Positions 10,705 to 25,700 of a stretch of 64,000 bases of DNA are shown piece after piece (position 1 is the stretch's first letter; each line of letters starts with the position of its first letter). A program made the position numbers and the translations under genes. The notes beneath the pieces are model-generated. The model saw only the letters and a list, made by a program, of their open reading frames with translations, was not told the origin of the DNA and did not search any database. Source of the stretch: Odiellus spinosus (lineage: Eukaryota; Arthropoda; Arachnida; Opiliones; Phalangiidae); NCBI GenBank assembly GCA_963920705.1, contig OY987237.1:10198601-10262600 (forward strand), given 5' to 3'.

Positions 10705-13700
10705 TTTTCAAATATTTTACTAGTTATCGCTTTGTCTGTATGCATTCAGCTTAAGTGGGTTCACATATAGGGGTGACGGAAAGGAACATGGAGAAAGAAC
10801 TACCCGAAATCTAATGAAATTGAATGCAAGATTGTGGTCACACTACCATTTCTTAATCGATTCTAAACTGTAAAATGAAACCAATATTCAAATCGCCAGG
10901 AATCGTTTTAAGCGTCACGTGTTCACGCATTATTGCAGCCCTTAAGCATGAACGAGGCTTTAGACGCTGGCTCGAAGAACGCTTTAGCGTATTACATTCA
11001 CGATAAAACGTTTTTCGTGCTTATGTAACATTCATCTAGCGCTTTTGCATTTCTTTCATGAGGATGAAAATAGCTTGATCAAAAAGCGACTTTCGCTATA
11101 GGACAAAGCTCACGATATTTTTAGAATAAAAAAATTCCAAATCAAAACAAAAATCTGTTCCAAAACCGAAGAAAAGGAAAAACATACCACCCCCACCCCA
11201 GAGACGGATAAGAAAATGCTCTGGTTTTCACAGAAATTTTCGAAAACAATTTTTTACTTTCATTCCATTTCTAAGATTGAAAATAATAAACCCTCTACTG
11301 CAAGCTACTTCAGTTCTTAAAAAAATGAGGATAGATCGTACGATTTTATTGTAACTATTGCAAGACTTCATGCTTTAGCAAATTCCCCGGAAAAAGAATA
11401 AGTCAAGAAAACGAAAATTGAGTCCCGTTGTTCTAAAATCATCCAGAAATTCATCTCACCTATATTTAAGTACCCCCATTTTTGGGAACTTTTTCAAAAG
11501 TAATAACACTGGTTTCAAAATTAAATTACAGGAAATTACCTGTAAAATTACTAGGTTTTATTACATTTTATCACAACTTTTAATTATTGTTTAAAATCCA
11601 ACTTAAGAGCTAATGCATATCCAAAGTTTACTCGTATGATGAGACACTAAACTACTAAATAATAAAGTTTACAGTAAATACGGGACTTCTTGGTCAACAC
11701 TGACACGCCACCCTGTAACAGGTTAGTCCTACTACAAATATAGGAAACTGCTTAATTGAGCCTCCTTTCAAGAATGCCGGATGTTAAAGTTTCTGGCTCA
11801 ACGACCCGTTGAGCTGGCTCAAAGATTTAACCACTATTGTAGAGTGAATGGACAGTGAATAGAACTACATTTAAAAACTAGTTTTGCGGAAAATAGTATG
11901 GCTTAAATTGAAGTCTGTCTAAAAACGAATTTATAGAGAAGTTTTCAACTTTCACAAAAGTCGATTCAGGAAACAAGCTACAAAGTTATTCTATTTAGCT
12001 TTTCAGGATCTATGATGTCTGTGGCTAGGCGTGTAATCTCCCTTAAAGTTGGACTCGAATAGGCTAAGTCTGAAGTTACGTAACTAACAATGGTAACGTG
12101 AAGGGATACGCAATGCTAACTCCATGGAGAAACAAAATGTAGTAAACATTTCTACAAAAAGTAGAGGGCGGATGTGAACGATGTTTGGGGGAGGGGGTAC
12201 AGAAGGAGTAAAGAAAAAATACAAAAGCGAGGCAATATCATGTAGTCAGGCAAGGCCAGGCCAAAGAGGGAGAAAGAGTGAGTCGAGCCTGAGGCGCCAA
12301 TTATCCAAGATTAGCTTCCGCGCTTTTCTGTTTTGGCGGGCATCTCCCAGAGACACAGTATAGAGAAGAAAGAGGAGAGCGAGAGAAAAGCGCAAGTCTG
12401 TTAGACTTATTTGGACTCCTAGAATTATAGTTGGGGGAAAGAAGAAATTCCGGTAGATGGGTGCTTACAAAATTCGCTTACTACGAGGTTTATACTCATT
12501 AGTTCAAAAAAGATGAACACAGACTTCTACGTAAAGAAGAGTGGATACGGGGAAGGGATGATAGGAAAAATGTTGGAGTTTAGGTTTGGCAAGCTCCGCA
12601 AATGGAGTCACTTCTTTTTCATCTTCTCCGGCTACGCTATATTGACCGCTTCCATCAAGAGAATAGGCCTGACCGCCAACCAGCAATGCGCCTTCCTAAC
12701 CCAATCCACCAAGACCTTTCTCTATTCAATCCAATTTCTAAGAAGGTTTTCCTTTTTCTGGCCTCTTTTTTTGGGCGTGCGAGTTCTCACACCGACGATA
12801 GGTGTTAGTTCCGAGTTTTATGATTCTAGATCTACTAAAGTACTGCTCAAGAGCAGTTGGCGAAACTATTTTTACCCTCCAATGACGATTAACATCAATG
12901 TTTGTTAGTAGAACAATTTCCGATAATTTTTAAGTTGTACTTGGACTTTACACGTAAGAAATAGCTCCTTAACTATTATTCGCTTCTTAACAAAAACTGC
13001 TAAATATTTAGAGTTCCTATATTAGCAGTATATTTCAACTTTGCTTTTAAATTTTTATAAACAGACATTTGAGACTCCAAATACCGGTTTCAGACTTGAA
13101 TTAATTTTAAATAATGTTATTTGGAATCAGCTATTTGGAGATTAAAAATTCATATTTATTAGTGATTTGTCGGATGTTAAATTCAAGGGGGACGTCACCC
13201 CCGAATTAGTTATACATATTGAGTTCAAACTCTCAGAGATCAGCTTTGGCAGTACAATAGTTGAAATATTTTGCACACCCGAGTTTCCAGGTCTCTACCC
13301 CAGCGGATAAATATGGCAAGGAATGGAAACAATTCAATGTTACAATTAAACACTGGCTTCTCAACCTAACCTATACAATTTAAAATCTTGTTGAAAAAAA
13401 GTTTGTAAACCAATACTTTCTTATTTTCTTTCTTCCCCAGTCTAGCCACTAAGGTTTTTGTGTTGTTTTCATCGTTGACACCGGAAACTATAAGAGTATT
13501 TTTCCCCCCTACCCTTTCTCAAACAACCAACGTTACACGCGAGACACGTACGTCTCAAACTGGACACTGACGGGTTCTAGCTAACCCAGTCTTCTTTCCC
13601 TCCAACTCTTCTTCCTGTTTAGTTATCTTGGACATTGGGAACGACGTTCAGACCTCTTAACGTCACCGTAATGACCAAAGAAATGAGCCGAGTTCGCATT

Positions 13701-16700
13701 TACACTGTAAACGAGACCCATTGTCACGATTTCTGTACATTCTAGCCAGTTTTTTTGTATAAAAAGCAGCCTATCAAAATTTCATATTAAACAATAGCTA
13801 AACCTCAATGAAACGATTGAAAGTTATTCCCGTCAAAAACAAATGGGAATGAAAATAACGATATTTATAATACTCGCTTATCGTGTTGTAGCGAGTGTTG
13901 TAAACACTGTATTTCTTCTTTGTTAGGTTAAATTTACGTATCAACCCGCCTGCAGTTCAACAAGGTCAATATATTAATAAATTATTATAATTATTATAAT
14001 TATTGTGTAAATCTCAATCCTAATTTATTTCCAAATTTAGATTCAATTTTTTTTATTTTTTTCCATAAGAGTTGCACCTTAAAATATTTTACCCATGAAC
14101 GAGAAATTGCTGTAGAACGAAAAAACTCAACGGGTTAGAAAAATATCCAGCAAAGACCCGATAAAGATCGCGACTCGAAATAAAATTTGCCAAAAACATG
14201 GCTAGGTACTCCATTAAAAAACGTTTTAGCTTCCCTCTGGCGTTCAGAAATGGTAATATTTAGGAGCTTTGAAAAACTTTTTTGTTGTTGTTTTCGTTAC
14301 CAAGGCGTATGTAAAGACGTGGTATTGCCCAGCCGCGAAAAAACTTTTGTTATTATTTCTAACCTTAAGAGAATAGCCGAAAGCTTCGAAAAACTTGCTC
14401 GTTCAAAGGAAACAAAAAAGGGACGAAAGATTACGAAGGTTTTATAAATAAGCCTTAATATATAATAACAACTATCAGGATTTTTTTTTTGGAAGAACAG
14501 AATAGCGATATGAATCGGGTAACCATTATGTCATTATCTTTGGATAAACATTTTTACGGATATTTCATTTTAGATAAATTGTTTGTAACTTTAAAAACGC
14601 GTTTTATACGCATAGATACAGAAACAATTTGAACGAATATAGTTAGGCCTTGTACGATGACATATATAAAACAGATATTCGAGGATTAAAAATCGAATTT
14701 TCCGGGTAAGTTTTAAATTTATTTCTAGTTTACTGTGTGTTTTGTAAACTTTTTATTGGTGGATTAGGCCTATTTAAACAATAAGGAATCGACGAAAAAT
14801 CACTTATTAGGTTGCATTCTTCCTTTAAATAAAACCTTCAGGGTGACCAATCTCCGTATATTTTAGAATTTTTCCTATAAATTTCCCTATATATTTTCTA
14901 AGCTAAGTTCTTCTAAGTTCCTTAAATTTTCATATTTTTCCTATAATTATTGTAATTTTCCAATATTTCTAAAAAACCCTATCATTTCCTATAAATCAAT
15001 AGAGTATGACTCAATAATTCTAGGTATACGACAAATCGGTAGCCTTTCAAATCTTTAAATTTCGGAGAGATGTACTGGAATCCCTTATTGGTATTGTGGC
15101 TGCTCTTCGAGAACTTAAATTTGATTCACAAGTGGGAGTGTGGACGCTCGTAATAAATATATATTTAAGAGCCCCAAATAATATCTATTTAACAGATTTA
15201 ACAAAAAGGGTATAGTAAATAAAACCCCAATTTAATTAGCAAATTAAATTCCTTCGTAACCCTCCAAGAATAAAAAAAATATATCTTTCCCTCATACCAC
15301 GAGCTTTAACTCTTGGGAAACGAACACGCCACAGGCTAGAATTAAAACCAGAGCGATTCCACCTTCACAACCTCCCACCAGCGCACATACATACACATTC
15401 TTTTTAACCACTCGAGACCTAATCCGCAGTATATTTAAACGACAGAATCGTGCCTAAACATGGAAATCCTGAAAAACCTATCTCCCTCTCTCTTTCCTCG
15501 ATAGAAAGAAGGTTGGAGGAAAGAACGTGTGGGATAGAAGAACTAAGATCACGCAAAAAAGTCAGTAGACGCGAAGAGAGGCGAATTCTGTCTCTATAGC
15601 AAATGTTGTTTCGTTTCATCTACTTTTATATAAATGAGGATTAACACTGCGTATTAATCCACCAGCTATTTTTGAGGGCTTAGTTAAAATTTTGAAAATG
15701 ATCAATTTCAAATTATCGAGAAACAGTTATATTGTTATTATGAATAATTTAAAGCTCAAATCTATAAAAATATATGGCTCTTCGTCTTCATTATCCATTT
15801 ATAGAAATGCTCTCACCGATTTTATACGCAATTCAAATGGAATTTGATTAAGTTTCAAAATGATCGTTATAAAATTATTTAAAATGCTATAAAAAATACG
15901 GAATTTTTAGAAATGAAAACAAACGTTCCACTTCATTACTAGGGTTAAATGTTATTATATAAAAATCAAATGTATCTCGTGTATCATCTGCCACGTGATC
16001 AACCCATCAACCCAGATGTATACAATATTGAATGTTTTAAATATAATGAAAAAAACTAAGAATATAATCAATAAGCCTTCCTAAAAATGTTATTTAAAGA
16101 ACAATTTTGTAATATCTCGCATTTAGACTTTAAAACGTAGACTGGATCTAAGCTTTTTCGTATAATGAAATCTCTGACAAAATCCAAATTCAACCGGGCG
16201 GAGTAAATTCGACCCCCTATCCCTTCCTCGGCAATTCGCTTAATTTATTCCGTTTGTGAAATCCTTTCTTCTCTTCTTTTTTCCCCACATTCACCCTGGG
16301 CTCGCGCATCGCTACCGAAACATTTTTTTTCCGGCGCGTTATTCTAAAACCGAGACCCAATTTCTATCCCAAGTCCACACACAACCCTTCTCTCTCGGTA
16401 CCCTCCCTCGTACCATCCTAAAACTCGTTCAAAAAGATCTCTTAGGCATAGCCTCTAGCCTAATTAAATTCCGAGCCTTCTCGGTAAACTAATCAGCTTG
16501 GAAAACCTTCCATTGCTAATTACCACTTCCTCGATCTTCACTAGATTCCCCCATTCTCACCCACTCGATCCTAGTTTCTAACAATGTATACACGGATCAG
16601 GTCGAAAACGATTTAATTGGAAATGATAAGGCGAATTGTTACGCAATAGTAAATTACGCGGCGAAAAAAGTAGATCAATACATTTTCAAACGTATTTTAC

Positions 16701-19700
16701 TCCCTTTTTCCTCCGAAAACCCCGATTCCTATAGATCCAAAACTTGGTTCGAGAGGAGAGGCTTAAAACTCCGGTATATTTCCAATCTTTAAGTCTTTTC
16801 GTTTTCAGAGTTTTCTCATCGGTTCCTCTTCATCTATTCCCCCTTTCCACATCCGCTCGTCTTAACCTTCTGTTTGTATTAACTTGTAATTTTTTATTTA
16901 TTTTATTTGGTTTCAGACTTTGGTATATCCACTCTCTTCAATAATTGTTTTCGGTGGAATTAAGATTGGTTTAATTATCTATCTACCCTCTGGAACGATG
17001 CCCAGTGGGAAGGAACCTTATACCGTCGTATTATAGGCACTTACTTTAGAAATACCATCCACTTATGGTTTCAAGGGAGGGTGGAATACGTAATCAAAAT
17101 GTTTCATTACTAGCGCTCGCATTGATTGCGATTAAATTTAATTTAGACAGTTGTGTTCGTGTTAATCGTCTTATTCCAGCAATTGCATTTCGTATTATAC
17201 TACATTTAGTCATTCCAATTAAATGTATAGAGTGAGAATCAAGTCCATTAACTGATTTTTAATGTATTCCGTATCTTTTAAATACCTAAGCCTAGTAAAA
17301 TTAATTACAAACAAATAGTAATATCCATATCTCAATGTTTCCGAAAGCCTGTCTTAAAAGTAAGTTAAAAATTATAATAATTGGTTAATTACGTATCTGT
17401 TTTATCACTTTATTCTCCCTTTAAGTATACTAATAACTTGATTAGGTGTTGAATTATGCATTAAAGATTAAGAAAGTATTTAATATGATATGGGAAATTT
17501 CAATATACGAAACATTTCAGAACATTGTTCGTTTTGTGCCAATAATTTTAACATTTACAATAATCTTTGGAATGCAAACGATACGCAACAAGAATTTGAA
17601 AGAATGTTAATACCAGAAGTATATAACACTTGTATAGAATTATTGTTCTACTAAAAGAGGGCATTGAAAAAATAATCAAGTTCAGAATAGTCCTTTCATA
17701 AAAAAACGTATTGCATTAGATGCAATCCCTCTTGACGTTCGTTCACCTGGGAACAGGGTGAAACAAAGATATTCAAGGTTATCATGAAAATGTTTCTCTA
17801 GTGTACTGAACATAAGGCACCTCATTCTCATTTCTGAAGACACCATCGGTCAAACTTGGAGATGATCAACTTATGATTATTTCTATCGAAATGGACCGAC
17901 TATAAAATCAAGGAAGTTAAGAACTAGGCGCGCGGAGAAGCGGAAAGAAAACACGATTGTTTGCCATTTGTTCAAACAAACTAATCAGCGCGTTTTCATC
18001 TCAGTTTGGCTATCCATTAATTCCTCATTCATTCTTAAACCAAGCAGCTAGCTTTTCCCGCTTTCACCAAAGTTAATTAAAAAGCTCTTTGGGGGTTTGT
18101 TCTACCACTCCACCGTACCACACCGGGTGAAGGGTATACTTTAGTTGGAAATCCAACACGGAGTGGTCAGCTCTTTCCGAAAACAATGCACCCAGAGTTT
18201 TTGATGGCTCGATTAGGGAAGAAAACAAGACACGCGAGATAAAAAAGTACATCAAAACGGAATAATTGGATCGAAGGATGCCGAATGGGTAAATAGAAAA
18301 CTGAAACATAAACCCTTCTTGCCTGTTTGGATATTTACATTAATATTAGGGGTGTGTGGGAATAGACTTTTGGATTTCGGGGCGAGTACTGGTAATGAAA
18401 TTTTTTCTTATCAGGTAACTCGTAGGAGAATGCTTTCGGGTACTCGCGGGTAATTAGTCTTAACCAATAATGGTTGACGGGTAGCAATCTGCATTGTATT
18501 AATAGTTATAACGAAGTGTCGAACAGGGAAGCTAGATTGTAAGCATAGATTATAGGAAAAATTATATAAGTATAATAGTGTAAATAAATACTACGTAAAT
18601 AGGCAATTATACTTCGGAGTCACTGTTACTTTTGGTAAACTATAGTTTAATTTTTTTACCACAGAAAAGAAACTAAAATCTTGTTTTTCATTTCGTTTTC
18701 CCTGAGGAGTCGGACATATGAAAGAATTTGTACGTCACAGATTATTTCTCATAGAAACTTATTTCGGGAGTGATTCCGCTATATATCTGGAGTGATAGAA
18801 ATATACTTCTGGCCCTTGTGTGTTAAAATTTAAACTCAGATTTAAATTAAAAACTGATAGCTAGTGCTTTGAATTAATAAAGCTTTGGTAGCGCAAAGAG
18901 TTCTTACACCCGAGTTCTCAAGTGTCTGCCCCCTCTATCTCCACGCGTACTAGATTATCTAATATTTATATTCAATAAAATCAAAATTTACGCAAATACC
19001 AGATAAAATAAGTACAAAAAAATGGTAATTTACGACATGGTATCAGGTAAATTACCAGCATATACGCGTGTCTATTATTCCAAGTCAGTCATGATGCCTC
19101 GATTGATTTCAGATAGAGCGTCTCTTGTTAACAAAAAACTACTTGTTTCCGATAACATCAATCAAGCTACACCCCAAAAGGAGCACCAATCACGCAATAA
19201 ATTTTTCATACAGTATAACACCCTTCGACCTCCATCATCACAATTCATAACGTATACTACAACACGACTTTCAAACCTACGTGTATTTATATATATTGAA
19301 TTTTTTGATATGATCGAAGTTAGAGGGCAAAAATATTTCAAATTCCCTAGTTCCCTCACAGTTACGTATAACCTGTACCGTTCAGCATCCCTATCTTAAA
19401 CAGTCACGGTATACTATCCTATATATTGACGATATATAAAAAACGAATTGAGTTACACAAACTGATAAGAAACTCAGTCCGTGACGATTTTTTTTTCTTC
19501 TTTTGCCCCGGGGCCCACGAGATACCGACTCTGTAATGTACAAGACCTGTCCATATAGAAAGCGAAAAGGAACTCTCGTAGATAGACCACACTATACCGC
19601 GCGTACCATCACCACGCTTGGCGTCTTTTCAATTTTACTCTTCCCGACTTCCAAGGGCCCCGAGGGGGCGAACGCCATATCCCCTACCCCAGCCCTCTTC

Positions 19701-22700
19701 TTCGATTCTACCTATAAGGCGGTTACTTGCAACAAGAATATCATAAGTACAATTAAGTGTGATTATCTTTTGATTTAAAATGGACACGAGCAACCCGACT
19801 CGTTTCGGGCCTTGTCAAATTTGTCTCGCAAATTTATTCTTTAGAAATTTAAAAAAAAATCCTAGGCTGTTTTTTACATAAGATGGAGTTGTACGGAAAA
19901 TTTGATATAGACTACTGCCGATATTTTTTTTTTATTGGGACATTAGGTTTATTTAAAAGGTAATGAATCGATAATAGAAAAATTGTTGTCGGGTTGGGTA
20001 CTTTCAAAAGAAACTCGAGAAACTTAAATATTAATGATTTACAAATTGTTTCGTATCTATTCTCCATCAATTGGACTCCTGTTCGAGGGAAGTTTTTTCG
20101 ACTGCTTTTTCCTAAGACTTGTTAAATTGGTGTAAGTCTTCTTGAAGGAGAGTATAACAAACATTACGTTGATTATTTGAAAAACAAAAACTTAAAATTC
20201 TCTACATTTCTATTTGTACTATAGAATTTTCTAAATTCGAAAAATTCGAGTTACTATAATCTTGTTGGAAGATAGCGACCTATAGGACTTGTCATTCCCT
20301 ATCTCCGGTTCTTATCCTCTTCATACACACTACAGAGACCAGGGGGCTTTAGCCTCCTAGTTACATTAGCCGGAGAAATATAAAGGGCGAGCCAATTGGG
20401 GCTGTACCTACCATGGATAAGAAGAAAATCCATCCCCCAATCTGATTAAAATTGGATGGAAAGCGGGGTGTGGAGAATGAGGGCTGAAGACTCGCGGACA
20501 TCCTTCCCTCGCGCTTATTAACTGTTACTTTGTGAAGATGAATCTATCGACGAGTTTGTCTACGATGCGCGTACATATGGTCAGGTTATTTTTTGCTCAC
20601 GTCAGTTTAATTACGCTTGGCTAGTTACTTTGTACCTTGGTGAATTGTTTGCATAGTTTAAGGTTGTTGGCAACACTAACTGAACTGCGAGAGAGGGCAA
20701 AGTGGCAATTACAATACCAGTACTGGTTTCAGATAAAAACGGGCTGCTTTAAGAGTTATAAAATGAGGACCCCTCCCAAGTCGTGGACAAATGCAAATTC
20801 TTAGTTATTTGTAAGCTAGAACTACATACTTCCCTGAAACAAGAAGAAAATTACACTTTTTCATATATCTGTAAATAACTCATTATAATTTTAGAGATTC
20901 AACAAGGTATGGTTGCGATAAATAATACTAATTATTTCTTTCAATCGGTGAGGCTAAGCTACTGGAATATTTTCTAATTCACGGCAGACAAGAACGAAGT
21001 TTTGGTTGTTACTTAATTTTGTTCATACTTTTGCTTGCACTGCTTGCCGTTAGAGGACGCTTATGATCGCCATGTTTTATTATTCATCGTTACCTATTTA
21101 TATAGGTGTCCATTGTTAATAATCCTAGGTGCCATTGAAGTTTATAATCAAGTTATCTTACATCCATAAATTTGCCCGATTTATTTCAAGTTTTTGAATT
21201 TGGTGTTTGATGAAAATTAGAGGATTGTGCATTAAGATATATTAGATTTTAAAGCTCGCTTGCCATTTTAAAATAAAAAAATCAAATATACCACATAAAC
21301 CGAACCAGGAGTTTATCCGCGGAGAGATTAACCCACCAAATCTCTTAAATGCGAAAGCCCAAAATGATCCCATATAAACACTACATTTTAAAATGATTAA
21401 AAGCTATAAACCTCTAACTCGACTGCGCACGTTTTGATTTAACCCCAAACAACAGACTCATCATGACCCCACTTTAACAGTTAAAGCTAAACAGTAAACT
21501 CTAAAACACAAGGCTGGTATAGCCCGAAGCCATAGACTAAATAAACCTTTAGTTTCATTGGATCTTTCAATACGCACGAAGCGGTAGAAAACTGTTCATA
21601 ACTCTTATCTCTTACAGTCAAACGAAATATTTTAAATTTATAACGAGGGATCCCCTGTTTTGAACCGGTTGAAAACTTCAACACTTACTTTGACTAGAGC
21701 AGAGAACAAGAAATACTTTCATTCTCTCAGAGCTTTAACATTATATGTTAGTTCGCCCCAAGCTTGTCTAGTTTGCGAACTGCTTTCGCGAGTATAATAT
21801 TATATAAACATTCATCGTATACGCGTCGTCTCTTTTAAAACAACAACCAGACCATTTCCACTGATATCTTTTCCCCCTAGGCAGTAAACGCTTCATTTCG
21901 TAGCCAATTAAACAGATCCGCTTGGAATTTGTACACTTCAGAAGAAGGGCCATGCGGCAAAGTGGGTGGACAGGCAAGCGGGAGGATGGAACAGCTTCTG
22001 CTTTATTCCTCAAACAATCCCACCCCCTTTTAAACCTTTAAAGCGCGTTAGCGAGACGCGTCACTTTGGAGCCTACACAACGGACACCCCTACGAGTTAC
22101 CCTTTAGTGTGAGCAAATGATGATGACGGTTTTATCAGCACGCTCTATTAAAAGAATATTATAGAGAACGGAAAGAAGTTGTTTTAATCGATTTGGACTG
22201 TAAAAAAATACGAAAAACTTCATTAAAACTCGCTTTTAATTACGTAGGTCACGAAATGTACTCCCTAAGCCTAAATGGGTTTCGAAGAAATTTTAAGACT
22301 AAAAATTCTCGAGAAGACAGAATTGCTGATGATATAGAGACAGTATACATTGGTGCTTGACCAATCAACTATAAATAAAGCTATTTCTTAAAATTACTCC
22401 TTTGGTTCACGTGTCATTTCAAAAGATGAATTAAATTTTTTAACATGAAATTTATTCGAACAGAATTTTCCCAATTTTATAAAACCTTTGGCGAGTGACT
22501 TCGAGCCACATTTCGCAACTTTAATCATTAACAGCGTTTAAAAAGCCAGTGGTAGAAGGTGAGAGTAAGCATCAAAATCGAACGAATAAAGCTAGGGGGG
22601 GCCTGAAATTATATTTGAGCAAAAAAAACCTAGTTTTTAGTTTTAACGATTGACAATGCAATGACGACATCAAATGAGTAACGATTATAAATATTTGGAG

Positions 22701-25700
22701 GTTTGAAATACGAGTTTACGTACCAACAGTTTTACCACTTCTACAAAGAAGTTAAAGTAGCGCTGCTTGTCCAATAGTAGTAAGGTTAAAGCTATTTTAA
22801 TCTGAGACGAGACGTCTTCCAATATAGAGCAGTGCACGCTTAGCAAAGGCCAAGGAACACGAGGCTTAAGTGGACTAAAGCGGGCGCAAACTTTGTTGAC
22901 GTGCGGGGTGAAACCTTTATTGATATAAATGCTCTGCCAAGTAAAAGGAAGCTATCCAGGAGGGGATACCAAAATGTCCAATAGCCAGACCAGCCCACCA
23001 AGAACGCTATCTTCCACCATACATCCACCTAAATAGTACGTGGACTGAAGACTACCAAGGGGACGGATAGAATCTCATCCGAAGGCCCTCTTTCTATCCT
23101 TAACGTTTCAGCATTATTATTGAAATAAACGGTACTATAGACTATCAAGACGATGCGCTTTCCGAACCTTCCGAATTAGGGATGAACTCGCCAGGGATAT
23201 CCGAAATGGGAGGACCAATTGATCGCTAGAGTCTTTACCAAGTCAAGAGAGTAAGCTAACGAAAGCTGCAAGTGGATGAACACACAATGATAAACTTCGT
23301 AGGACCAAAAGTAGTCGTAACTAACTTCTACAGAATGGGATTATATAGACTTTTCCCGAAACGTGGCCTCCCACTTTGCCTGAGCCTTTTATCTATAGAA
23401 TATATATACATACAGGAACTTTGGACATGTTAAAATAATTTAACATGGTAACACTTTTAAAACTTGTTTGTCGGCAAATTAAAAGAGAATTTTAGTGGGT
23501 TTGAATGAGACTAATATGTTGATAGATAGGGAGTTTGAAATTTAAATGGAAAGGTTAACAAGGGTTAAGACTTAAATTTAAAGTCAAACTTAAAAGAACA
23601 AATTAAGAGGGTTTAAATTAATGTCAACGTTTACGAGAAATCTTGATGTTACCCTATATTTAGTTTGGTGTTGATTTATAAGAAACTTATATACATTTTA
23701 AGAATACTTTGGCGATAAACAAAAGGGCATCAAATTTGCGCATTGCTCATGCAACTAAATTATTATTTGTTTCATAAATTTCTTTAAGCTACTGACCAAA
23801 CTTATTAACGTTAGTCACATGGCCAAAATTAATTAGTTCTTAAAAACACGTCAAACCAGAGGTACGAATTTTGATTATGGGTTTTTAATACTACGTATTT
23901 AAAACAGCCAAAAACATTAAAATCTAAATTATTATATTTTTCAACATGTTCAGAATCAGATGTTCCTTGGAAAGTGTGCAGTTTAAGATTATATAAAAAC
24001 TTAACTCTACAGAAGCTATGAACATAATTATTTTCGTGATTGCTTAGATGGTTTTCCTTACTTATTCTCGAAGGCTTAGAGAGTTTATGACAGTATATTA
24101 ATTAAAGATTATTTCGCTGCAATTTTTATTGTGAAAAACCAGGAAAATAATTTTGTTTAGGGTTAAAATAATTTAGATACAATAGGCCATAAATTATGTT
24201 AGTAATGGGGTTATTCTAAATCGGTAAACAAAATGCCTTACTCTATAAATAAAATATAGTTCTATAGGTTTAGAATAAATCGTATACAAGCACCCTTTAA
24301 AGGGAGAATGTAACCTAACAGCATGTGATTTTTGTTCTTTCGATTCCTTATACGTGAGGAAATCAATGTCCACATGAATCCAGCCAGGTAAGCCTATTTT
24401 CCGGGCAAGTTTTTAATTTATTTATAGTTTAATATTTGTTTGTAATTTATTTTGCTGATGGATTAAGCATATTTAAATGATAAGGAATGGATTAAAAATC
24501 TCTTGCATTCTCCCTTTAAGTGGAATCTAAGCTTAAAAGTTAAATTATTCTACGGGCCATTTTTATACGTTAAATTATTATTAGTAAAATTTCTTCAAAA
24601 CGGATTTAGGCTTAGCGAGTCTAGTTCGCGAATTTGGTAATTAACTTTAAATTACCGCGAAACCTTTGGTGAGTTTTGATTCGTTTTTTACGCGTATTAT
24701 AAGAGTCCAAATCGTTTCAAAATAATATCTTAAACTGAAAGCCAGGTTCCAAATACAAAAGCGAGGGTATGGTTCAATATCTTTTGAATAAAACTCGTAC
24801 TATCACCCTTTAAGGCCTGTAAACACGAATATTCATTTTCTCTGGAGAATATCTTGACAAGTTGGCTATTCTAAGAGGCCTACATATAGGTAAATGGAGC
24901 GTGTTTGGGGTTGATTATAGGAGCAACGAAAGAGAGGCTCTCATCAGCACGGACGTCAAACGAAGACAATTTTAAATCGCTTTTGGTAAATAAACGAGAG
25001 CAAACTAGCAATTAAGGGCCGGCTAACGGTAGCCAACCAATTCTTGGGCCGCAATTTTTCATTCGCCCCTAATAGAATCACGTAGACTCGTGAGGAGCGC
25101 TTATCATACAACGAACGCGGAATAGTAATTAACGCTTCGTCTACTTCCAGTACAACCTTCCTTTCAGCTATAGATTTATGCATGCCTGAAAACGACCGGG
25201 AAACTATAAAGTTAAGGTGACGGAATATAATCGAAATTCTAACAAATTATTGATAAACCGCGATACCAGTTCAATGCCAATCTAAATTTCGTTGACTTGA
25301 AAATATCAGTTATTTAAGGAATGCCGAATATCAATATTTAAATTGGTTTCAGAACCCGCAACCATATAGAGAAATGTAATTTACAATTTTCTTCAATTAT
25401 TAAGCGTCATGAAATTTAGTTTCTAAATATGACTCAAGAATTTCAAGCCATCGAGTCTCGATAAAGAGTCGTAATGAAAACTTAATTTCGAAAAAAATGG
25501 GGCTGTAATGCGCGGTATTTAGAGTAGAATTCAAATTGATAACTGACAATTTTTAATAAAATTGTCAGATTTTAATATATGAAGATTATTTAGATTGGAA
25601 TTTCAGCAAGGCAAAAATTCGGCTAATCATTTTAATGTAATGAGTTAATATTAATATTATAATTATCAAAAATTTAATGCAGCCTCTTGATTATAAAAAC

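Larger units (their letters stand above)
14829..24296. other. CARP intron C-D, continued
   Basis: AT-rich non-coding sequence. Recognised inside it are only a SINE-like relic (18881-18932) and a remnant of the TTAA MITE family (19938-20010). A stretch near 22840-23400 has a more mixed composition but gave no domain I could name in any frame. Confidence 0.5.

Noticed and set aside
12504-12908. Overlapping open frames on both strands as an extra exon
   Set aside because: The minus frame (VGGQAYSLDGSGQYSVAG) looks protein-like but fits neither the CARP phase nor its sequence, and no family is recognised. Exon D satisfies the gap fully.
22840-23400. Possible retroelement polymerase fragment
   Set aside because: Mixed composition invited the idea, but no frame gave a definable RT, RNase H or integrase motif.
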